The notes beneath the pieces are model-generated. The model ran no database searches, was not told the DNA's origin, and was given only the letters and a program-made list of their open reading frames with translations. From positions 1 to 5,508 of the forward strand of contig JAGLML010000085.1 of the NCBI GenBank assembly GCA_023140035.1: a stretch of DNA of 5,508 bases, given 5' to 3'. The translations under genes and the position numbers were made by a program. This DNA comes from Thermoplasmatales archaeon (GTDB taxonomy: Archaea > Thermoplasmatota > E2 > DHVEG-1). This document shows positions 1 to 5,206 of the stretch, in pieces (position 1 is the stretch's first letter; each line of letters begins with the position of its first letter).

Positions 1-14
1 TTTATCTAGAAAAA

Positions 15-31
15 TATTTAAATGATATATA
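15..31 (+). promoter_or_regulatory. Probable archaeal TATA-box region for the CrtC/AttH-like gene
   Basis: Two AT-rich elements precede the ATG at 52: TATTTAAAT (15-23) and ATATATAT (about 24-31). With the usual archaeal spacing of about 25 bp from box centre to transcription start, the first gives a leader of a few bases and the second an essentially leaderless mRNA. No Shine-Dalgarno sequence lies between 32 and 51, which fits either reading. Which box is used cannot be decided by eye. Confidence 0.45.
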
Positions 32-51
32 TGTTATAATAAGTATATAAA

Positions 52-1209
52 ATGAAAAAAGCTACTGTATTCCTAATCATTTTTCTACTTTTAAACACCT
101 CCATAGTAGCTATAGGTGGAGAATCGTTCTCTCTAAACAGATCACTTCTGGAAAAACAAATTGATAGTTTACATCCGCTATCAATAATCAAACATAACAA
201 CAAAATTCAAAATTATCAAGAAAAATTAGATAAACGTTTTCAAAACAAAGTAAATAATCCAGTAGGCGACTTTATTTTTTCTCCTGAAGATATTGAGCTT
301 AAAGACGATGCATTCCACGGAGCGGATACATTGCATTTTACAGAATGGTGGTATTTTGATGCGTCATTTGATAATGGTTATACTGCACAGGTGGGTATAA
401 GAGTTTTAGGTATTATTAACCAGGGTATTGTTTCCGTAAGACTTGACATATATAAAGAGGGAGAATTAGAATCACATGAGCTAAAAAAACATCTTATCTG
501 GGATTTCTACGCATCTAAGGATGTACCTCTGATAAAATTAAAGGAAAAACAAGTGATGGATTGCCACATCAATGAAACCACAGGAGATTGGGTATATAAT
601 CTTTCTTTGGAGCTTGATAAATCATCTGTTGAGTTGCGTTTCATCGGTTGCACAAAAGGCTGGAAAGGAAGTACACCGGGAGGCAAATGGGCAGTCATAT
701 TACCGAGGGCAGACGTAAGTGGTACAATTAAGTTAAAAAACGAAGAAATCAACGTTAGTGGTATTGGGTATCATGATCATAACTGGGAAATAACAGTATT
801 TACCGGTATAAATTTTGGATGGTTTTGGGGAAAAGTGAATTCCAATAACTATACGATGACATGGTCTAAGATAATGACAACGAGATTCTGGGGTCAGCCA
901 TTACTTGTAATAAACAAGAAAAACGATGATTATACGAATATCGAATCAGAAGATATCCAGTTTATTGTTAAGGATATTCATATAGAAAAAGGAATGCTTG
1001 TACCTTACTCATTTGTTCTTAAGGTGCAGAAAGAGGATTTTTCTCTCAACGTTGACATGGAGGTTGTAGATACACATCATGAAAGATGGGTGGGTATTAT
1101 AAATTACTGGAGATATCATATAAAATGCACTGGTTCAATAACTATTGACTCTCAAACAGAGATTATTGACGATATACAAATAGCAGAATATATTAGATTT
1201 AGAAGATAA
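52..1209 (+). CDS. Exported CrtC/AttH-type lipocalin-like domain protein
   Basis: The 385-residue product starts with a Sec-type signal peptide: Lys2-Lys3, then a hydrophobic core at about 5-20. There is no lipobox cysteine, so a soluble exported protein or one held by its signal segment is expected. The body matches the CrtC/AttH lipocalin-like family (hydroxyneurosporene synthase/AttH superfamily). Visible marks are EWWYFD at 98-103, LPRADVSG at 217-224, GYHDHNW at 239-245 followed by an aromatic strand (GWFWG, 256-260), and a late WRYHIKCTGS strand at 353-362. The two halves correspond to the paired beta-barrels of the family. Members include carotenoid 1,2-hydratase CrtC and proteins of unknown role such as AttH; no carotenoid gene is nearby, so the reaction cannot be assigned. 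ATG 52 is chosen because the only in-frame upstream ATG (22) is followed by TAA. The gene converges on tiaS and shares no operon with anything visible here. Family membership is well supported; function is unknown. Confidence 0.85.
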   Translation: MKKATVFLIIFLLLNTSIVAIGGESFSLNRSLLEKQIDSLHPLSIIKHNNKIQNYQEKLDKRFQNKVNNPVGDFIFSPEDIELKDDAFHGADTLHFTEWWYFDASFDNGYTAQVGIRVLGIINQGIVSVRLDIYKEGELESHELKKHLIWDFYASKDVPLIKLKEKQVMDCHINETTGDWVYNLSLELDKSSVELRFIGCTKGWKGSTPGGKWAVILPRADVSGTIKLKNEEINVSGIGYHDHNWEITVFTGINFGWFWGKVNSNNYTMTWSKIMTTRFWGQPLLVINKKNDDYTNIESEDIQFIVKDIHIEKGMLVPYSFVLKVQKEDFSLNVDMEVVDTHHERWVGIINYWRYHIKCTGSITIDSQTEIIDDIQIAEYIRFRR

Positions 1210-1222
1210 AAACTTGGAATTT

Positions 1223-1241
1223 TATAGATTAATTATCTATA
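1223..1241. terminator. Inverted repeat between convergent genes, possible shared terminator
   Basis: TATAGAT (1223-1229) and ATCTATA (1235-1241) form a perfect 7-bp stem with a 5-base loop, overlapping the stop codon of tiaS. The plus strand continues into a T-rich stretch (TCTTCTTTTC). The minus strand reaches a run of five T (opposite 1208-1212). Archaeal RNA polymerase stops mainly at oligo-T, so the T-runs may matter more than this weak AT stem. It separates two convergent genes only about 23 bp apart, which is where a terminator is expected. Confidence 0.3.
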
Positions 1242-2549
1242 TCTTCTTTTCAGTGGTTTGCTCAGATGTCTTCTGGCACACACTGGTACCTCGTAAAATC
1301 CAGTGTGAATTGTTCGTTTCTTTTCACGTACAATTGGTTTATCACTTTTAGCACCACATATTTTACATTTGTACCCCTGATCCTTGCCCTTTGATTTCAT
1401 ATGCTTTCCACAATGCGGGCAAACAGGATTTTCTATCTTTTCAACAATTGTTGTGAGATGTTCTACATTGATCTTTTCAATGTTTACTGTTAAAGGTTGC
1501 TCCCTAATACCGCCATATGCTTCTACAACATCTCCCATACAAAGCTTTTTTACAACAGTTCTAAATCCTTTTGTTGGTTCATAGGCGGCACAATCAATTG
1601 TTCCAGTAGTATCTTTAATGGTAAAAATGACATGACCGCCATCTATTGTGTAAGGATTTTGAACGATTGAACCTTTTATTATAACTGATTGATATGATTG
1701 AACATCTGCGATATTTTTTTTCTGAAGATGATCATCGGTTCCTTGATTGGTTTCAAAAATTAACCAGCTGTCAACTGGTTCTGATTCAACTATAGACGAA
1801 GCTTTCACCAAATCTTTTACATCTTCGCCTCGAATTCCATAGAGAATAGGACAGGGAGAATTTGGCACTAACCTGTTGTGTTTGTTTTCATAATCGTAAT
1901 TATCAAAGGTAGTTTTACAAGATGTATCCATCTTTTTAACAGACTCTGGATCCACATCTCGTTTAGTACCCCATCTTTTTCGTTGCCTATATGATATGAG
2001 TTCATACGTTCTATCTAGCAAAGGCGACCAGGCAATAGCAGATGTTGCGCCAATAAGCCCCCTACAATTTTTGTATCCTTCAAAATCTGCTTCTATTGAG
2101 TTCAAGAACGACCTTATTTCGCCAATAGTAACAATCTGAGTAACTGACTTTTTATACGTTTCACCATCTGGCTGATCTTTTAGGATAACAAAACCAGGAT
2201 TTGTATTTTCATCTTCTGTTCTCGCATTTTTTTCTACAACTTCTTTAACTATATTTTTTATTTTTTTATGGTCTGACTTCTCAAGATCATGTGTTAATTC
2301 AAGAGAAGATGCAATGTCTTTACCATCAATCTCTCCAATCTTTATCTTTTTTTTACCATCTTTTCCCACTCGTATCGAAATTGCACCATTCCCTCTTGTT
2401 TTCCAAGGTATATTAGGATTTAATCGTACAAGACGGGGATATCCAATAATGTCATATTTTTCCAATAATTTTTTAATTACAGTTCTCGCGACATAGGTTG
2501 TGCATCCACCTTTTGTTGAATCAGTGTCATCAATGCCTATCCAGATTAT
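1233..2549 (-). CDS. tiaS: tRNA(Ile2) 2-agmatinylcytidine (agmatidine) synthetase TiaS
   Basis: TiaS uses ATP and agmatine to convert C34 of tRNA-Ile(CAU) to agmatidine, so that the tRNA reads AUA and is charged with isoleucine. Counting from the ATA at 2549 (about 438 residues), the N-terminal kinase domain carries GIDDTDS (5-11) and CTTY (16-19); the Thr after this Cys matches the autophosphorylated Thr18 of the Archaeoglobus enzyme. Next come RLVRLNP and the KTRGNGA motif (about 39-56), RGLIGATSAIAW (about 163-174) and ETNQGTDDHL (about 266-275). An OB-fold covers about 289-348, a zinc ribbon has CxxC pairs at about 377/380 and 395/398, and the product ends in ARRHLSKPLKR. This is the full family order and length. 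The frame has no ATG, GTG or TTG before the TTG at 2465, which would delete the catalytic motif, so the true start lies upstream. GTG 2554 (after GGT) is one base out of frame and would give a family-like M-K-I-I-W-I-G start if one A were added to the AAA run. The gene diverges from the HTH regulator and converges on the lipocalin-like gene. Confidence 0.95.
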   Translation of the reverse strand: MIWIGIDDTDSTKGGCTTYVARTVIKKLLEKYDIIGYPRLVRLNPNIPWKTRGNGAISIRVGKDGKKKIKIGEIDGKDIASSLELTHDLEKSDHKKIKNIVKEVVEKNARTEDENTNPGFVILKDQPDGETYKKSVTQIVTIGEIRSFLNSIEADFEGYKNCRGLIGATSAIAWSPLLDRTYELISYRQRKRWGTKRDVDPESVKKMDTSCKTTFDNYDYENKHNRLVPNSPCPILYGIRGEDVKDLVKASSIVESEPVDSWLIFETNQGTDDHLQKKNIADVQSYQSVIIKGSIVQNPYTIDGGHVIFTIKDTTGTIDCAAYEPTKGFRTVVKKLCMGDVVEAYGGIREQPLTVNIEKINVEHLTTIVEKIENPVCPHCGKHMKSKGKDQGYKCKICGAKSDKPIVREKKRTIHTGFYEVPVCARRHLSKPLKRRYR

Positions 2550-2565
2550 TTCACCAAAAACATTA

Positions 2566-2573
2566 TTATATAA
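2566..2573. promoter_or_regulatory. Self-complementary TATA box between tiaS and the HTH regulator gene
   Basis: TTATATAA at 2566-2573 reads identically on both strands. On the plus strand a start about 25 bp from its centre falls at about 2595, right at the regulator's ATG (2598), implying a leaderless mRNA. On the minus strand the same spacing gives about 2544, inside the conserved N-terminal coding of tiaS, so tiaS more likely uses a neighbouring box, such as AGTATATC on the minus strand (about 2581-2574). That would start transcription near the GTG at 2554. The plus-strand assignment is the stronger one. Confidence 0.5.
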
Positions 2574-2597
2574 GATATACTTTAAGTTTCATCTACA

Positions 2598-3548
2598 ATG
2601 AAAAGAACAGAACTACTAGGGAGCATCAGAGATGTCCTAATCAATGCAGGATTCTATGCCTCCGACTTACATTCTATTCGCCTAACTGGTTTTGACATAG
2701 TTGCAAGAAGAGATGACTCACTGCTTATAATCAAAGTTTTGATCAATGTTGATTCCTTATCAGAGGATGTTGCAAATGAACTAAAAACATTATCTTCACT
2801 TCTGAAAGGCTGCCCATTGCTAATTGGCGAAAAGAACGGATCTGGTATTCTCGAAGATGATGTTGCGTATTTCAGATTTGGCATTCAAGCTATTACATTA
2901 AATACGCTCAAAAACCATTTACTTGAAGGGATGTCTATTAGAGTATATGCGGCGCCTGGCGGACTTTATGTACATCTTGATGAAGAAAAGCTTCGAAAAC
3001 TTAGGCAGGAAAAAAGCATTTCTTTGGGAGCATTTGCAAGATACGTTAACGTATCTCGAAGGACAGTACGAATGTATGAAGAAGGCATGAATTCCAGAAT
3101 CGAAGTTGCCAATAGGATAGAAGAACTTTTGGAAAGTTCCATTACTATTCCTATAAATCTTTTAAAAAATCCATTTATTGAAAATAAAATCACCCCTACT
3201 TATCACAGTGAAACAGAAAATATTAAAGCGTTTCAAAGAGAGATATTTTCCCTGCTTCAAAATGTTGGCTATAAGATAATTCCAATGGACAGATGTCCAT
3301 TTGAGGCTTTAAGTAAAGACAGAGAGAAAATACTATTAACTTGTGTACACAAATATAATAAAAAATTGCTCAAGAAGGCTCAAGTTGTAAGCAGCATATC
3401 TAAAATAACTGAGAAACATGCTGTTGTTTTTACAGATAAAAATGTCAATAAAAGAAATGTGGAAGGCACTCCGATTATTGTAAAGAAGGAATTAAAAAGG
3501 ATAAAAGATCCGGAAGAAGTTTTTGACTTGATTATTGAGAGGATTTAA
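2598..3548 (+). CDS. Archaeal HTH-type transcriptional regulator, COG1395 type
   Basis: The 316-residue protein matches the length and layout of the archaeal family annotated as putative HTH-type transcriptional regulatory protein (COG1395). A Cro/XRE-like helix-turn-helix lies in the middle, at about 131-182: LRKLRQEKSISLGAFARYVN, then SRRTVRMYEEG, the usual turn and recognition-helix pattern. The N-terminal part (about 1-120) has a helix, then GFDIVARRDD and LLIIKVL strands, resembling the core of an Mrr-type PD-(D/E)xK nuclease fold, without a clear complete active site. The C-terminal part (about 208-316) looks like a second diverged copy. The start is ATG 2598, as the frame upstream is closed by TAA at 2583 with no other start; no Shine-Dalgarno sequence is visible, consistent with leaderless translation from the TATA box at 2566. 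It stands alone, divergent from tiaS and about 110 bp before rpl1. Its targets are unknown. DNA binding is inferred from the HTH, the nuclease-like resemblance is my reading of the pattern, and the HTH family call is firm. Confidence 0.87.
   Translation: MKRTELLGSIRDVLINAGFYASDLHSIRLTGFDIVARRDDSLLIIKVLINVDSLSEDVANELKTLSSLLKGCPLLIGEKNGSGILEDDVAYFRFGIQAITLNTLKNHLLEGMSIRVYAAPGGLYVHLDEEKLRKLRQEKSISLGAFARYVNVSRRTVRMYEEGMNSRIEVANRIEELLESSITIPINLLKNPFIENKITPTYHSETENIKAFQREIFSLLQNVGYKIIPMDRCPFEALSKDREKILLTCVHKYNKKLLKKAQVVSSISKITEKHAVVFTDKNVNKRNVEGTPIIVKKELKRIKDPEEVFDLIIERI
3039..3056. repeat. Perfect 18-bp palindrome inside the HTH coding region
   Basis: AGATACGTTAACGTATCT is its own reverse complement with no spacer, centred on GTTAAC. 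It encodes the turn of the helix-turn-helix (residues about 148-153). It has the size and symmetry of an operator for a dimeric regulator. It could equally be chance in coding DNA; about 0.02 such palindromes are expected in a window of this size at random. Confidence 0.7.
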
Positions 3549-3574
3549 TCTGATTGAATAACTATCCAGTTAAC

Positions 3575-3589
3575 CAAACTTTTATAAAT
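3575..3589 (+). promoter_or_regulatory. BRE/TATA promoter of the L1-L10-L12 operon
   Basis: TTTATAAAT (3581-3589) is a near-ideal archaeal TATA box, preceded by an A-rich CAAACT that could serve as the TFB recognition element. Transcription should begin near 3608-3612, leaving a leader of about 47-50 nt before rpl1. The leader contains ATG-GAG-TAA (3622-3630), a two-codon frame, and no Shine-Dalgarno sequence close to ATG 3658. A weaker AATTAAAC (about 3629-3636) could drive a leaderless transcript instead. The rest of the 109-bp gap after the regulator gene holds no other recognisable element. Confidence 0.65.
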
Positions 3590-3657
3590 AAGGTTATTAT
3601 TCCCGAGAACTACATTATCCTATGGAGTAATTAAACTATAGCTTATTGTTGATTCAA

Positions 3658-4302
3658 ATGGCAGATAAAAAAATAGTCGATTTAGTTCAGAAGGCTTTGG
3701 ATGAATCCAAAAAGCTCGATAGAAAATTCAAGCAAAATATTGATTTAGTCATAAATCTAAAAAACGTTGATCTCGAAGATGCTAAAAATAGGATAGATGA
3801 AGAAATCATTCTTCCACACGGAAGAGGAAAAGAATCAAAAATAGCGATTTTTGCAAGTGGTGAGCTTGCGCTAAAAGCAAAGGGAAAAGTGGACCTTATA
3901 ATCAAACCTGAAGAACTTGAAGACCTCGCCAAGGATAAAAAGAAGTTTAAAAAGATAACAGATGAACATGATTTTTTCATTGCGGAAGCGCCACTTATGC
4001 CCACTATCGGTAAAACACTTGGTGTTGTTCTGGGTCCAAGGGGAAAGATGCCAAGACCAGTACCTCCCCATATTGACATTACAGGTATTGTAAAAAATCT
4101 GAGACAAACGATAAGGTTACGTTCTAAGGCAAATAAAACATTTCATGCTATTGCTGGTAAAGAAGAAATGGGTAAAGAGCAAATCGCAGAAAATATTGAT
4201 ACGATCATTAAACGATTAGAATCAAAATTAGAACGAGGACGAATGAATATCGGCTCTATTCATGTCAAGACAACGATGGGACCCTCAGTGCGGATAATTT
4301 AA
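3658..4302 (+). CDS. rpl1: 50S ribosomal protein L1 (uL1)
   Basis: L1 binds helices 76-78 of 23S rRNA and forms the mobile L1 stalk that guides release of deacylated tRNA; in archaea it also represses its own operon by binding its mRNA. The 214-residue product from ATG 3658 begins MADKKIVDLVQKALDES. It has the basic FKQNIDLVINLKNVDL strand-helix (about 25-40) of the two-part domain I, and the signature around PTIGKTLGVVLGPRGKMPRP (residues 119-138), where L1 proteins contact RNA. The C-terminal GSIHVKTTMGPSVRI strand completes domain I. Length is normal for archaea (about 212-220). An upstream in-frame TTG at 3646 would add four residues, but the family start and the ATG favour 3658. It heads the operon; the TAA stop overlaps the AGGTG ribosome binding site of rpl10, so the two genes are probably translationally coupled. 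No Shine-Dalgarno sequence precedes its own start. Confidence 0.97.
   Translation: MADKKIVDLVQKALDESKKLDRKFKQNIDLVINLKNVDLEDAKNRIDEEIILPHGRGKESKIAIFASGELALKAKGKVDLIIKPEELEDLAKDKKKFKKITDEHDFFIAEAPLMPTIGKTLGVVLGPRGKMPRPVPPHIDITGIVKNLRQTIRLRSKANKTFHAIAGKEEMGKEQIAENIDTIIKRLESKLERGRMNIGSIHVKTTMGPSVRII
3694..3715 (+). promoter_or_regulatory. Candidate L1 autoregulatory hairpin in rpl1 mRNA
   Basis: UUUGGA (3696-3701) pairs with UCCAAA (3706-3711) around a UGAA loop. Beyond a two-base AA bulge (3712-3713), GC (3694-3695) pairs with GC (3714-3715). The structure begins 36 nt after the A of the rpl1 ATG. In Methanococcus vannielii, L1 binds its mRNA about 30 nt inside its own gene to repress the L1-L10-L12 operon. 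The position and the bulged stem fit that role, but I have not matched the specific rRNA-like recognition motif. Confidence 0.35.
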
Positions 4303-4306
4303 GGTG
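4302..4306 (+). promoter_or_regulatory. Ribosome binding site of rpl10 overlapping the rpl1 stop
   Basis: AGGTG, complementary to the archaeal 16S rRNA 3' end (CACCU), shares a base with the rpl1 TAA and lies 7 nt before ATG 4314. The spacing fixes that ATG as the start, against the out-of-frame ATG at 4309. Confidence 0.7.
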
Positions 4307-4313
4307 TAATGAT

Positions 4314-5195
4314 ATGGCTCATGTAGCAAAATGGAAGTTTGGCGAAGTAGAACAGGTTACCAATCTTTTGATAAATAAAAAAATAGTTGGAATTGCAGAA
4401 ATCGGAGGTATACCCGCCCCACAGCTTCAAAAAATGAGAGAGAACATTCGTGACAAGGCCCAAATTCGTTGTGTAAAAAATTCTCTGATATTAAGAGCTT
4501 TAGATGATGCAGATAAAAAAGTTAAAGGAATAAACGGATTGAAAAACGAAATCAAAGGCCAAGCTATAATAATAGCTACAGATATGAATCCTTTTAAACT
4601 CTTTAAAGAGATAAAAACAACGAGAACAATGGCACCTGCAAAAGGAGGGGAAACTGCAACACATGATATAGAAGTAAAAACGGGAGATACCCCTTTCAAG
4701 CCAGGACCAGTTGTTGGGGAACTACAAAAAGCGGGCATTCCAGCAGCCATTCAAGAAGGAAAGGTTGTCATTAAAACAGATAAAGTAATTGTACCTGCCG
4801 GAGAGAAGATACCTGCAGATGTCGCACAAATGCTCACAAGACTTGAAATATTTCCAATTGAGATCGGTATGAGTCTTAATGCAGTCTTTGCGGATGGAAC
4901 TATTTACAAACCAGATGTTTTAGATATTGATATGGATAAATTTATGATACAATTACGACAAGCATCGTCAAATGCATTTAGCCTTGCTATAGAAGCGGCT
5001 TGGCCCAACAAATCAACAATTAAACAGTTATTGCTTAAAGCACATAGCAATGCCCATGCACTTGCTTTGGAAAGGAACATCTATACAAAAGACACCATAA
5101 AACAACTGCTGTCAAAGGCAAATGTATCTATGCTTTCAATAGCATCGCATGCGAAAGATGCGTTAGATGATGATTTAAAGAAAAAGTTAACATAG
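4314..5195 (+). CDS. rpl10: 50S ribosomal protein L10 / acidic stalk protein P0 (uL10)
   Basis: L10/P0 anchors the L12 stalk on the GTPase-associated centre of 23S rRNA and so recruits translation factors. The 293-residue product has the rRNA-binding domain at about 1-105 (AHVAKWKFGEVEQV, then GIPAPQLQKMREN and VKNSLILRAL). An archaeal/eukaryal insertion domain at about 108-190 carries APAKGGETA, FKPGPVVGELQKAGIPAAI and the KTDKVIVPAGEKIP strand. A helical spine covers about 205-285. The spine shows three similar segments (around SNAFSLAIEA, HSNAHALALER and NVSMLSIASHA, with TIKQLL linking them), matching the three L12-dimer docking sites known for archaeal P0. Oddly, the protein stops at DDDLKKKLT: the usual Glu/Lys-rich tail ending in a GLGALFG-like motif is missing, and length is below the 310-350 typical of many archaea. 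The TAG stop abuts the rpl12 ribosome binding site, so this is the true end unless a frameshift exists. Confidence 0.97.
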   Translation: MAHVAKWKFGEVEQVTNLLINKKIVGIAEIGGIPAPQLQKMRENIRDKAQIRCVKNSLILRALDDADKKVKGINGLKNEIKGQAIIIATDMNPFKLFKEIKTTRTMAPAKGGETATHDIEVKTGDTPFKPGPVVGELQKAGIPAAIQEGKVVIKTDKVIVPAGEKIPADVAQMLTRLEIFPIEIGMSLNAVFADGTIYKPDVLDIDMDKFMIQLRQASSNAFSLAIEAAWPNKSTIKQLLLKAHSNAHALALERNIYTKDTIKQLLSKANVSMLSIASHAKDALDDDLKKKLT

Positions 5196-5200
5196 GAGGA
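5194..5200 (+). promoter_or_regulatory. Strong ribosome binding site of rpl12 overlapping the rpl10 stop
   Basis: AGGAGGA overlaps the rpl10 TAG and lies 6 nt before ATG 5207. It is the strongest Shine-Dalgarno match in the window. L12 is needed in several copies per ribosome against one each of L1 and L10, so a strong site here makes sense; that link is inference. Confidence 0.8.
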
Positions 5201-5206
5201 AAAGAA

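Noticed and set aside
2463..2465. TTG 2465 as the tiaS start
   Set aside because: It would remove GIDDTDS and CTTY, the catalytic part of the kinase domain, although both are encoded intact just upstream in the same frame.
2498..2695. Plus-strand ORF of 65 residues across the tiaS/regulator gap
   Set aside because: It overlaps the conserved N-terminal coding of tiaS, the promoter and the start of the regulator in another frame, and resembles nothing known.
3646..3648. TTG 3646 as the rpl1 start
   Set aside because: ATG 3658 gives the usual family N-terminus; the extra four residues have no support.
3687..4079. Minus-strand ORF of 130 residues
   Set aside because: It is a shadow of rpl1 in the opposite strand, Ser/Phe-rich as expected from reversed Lys/Glu codons.
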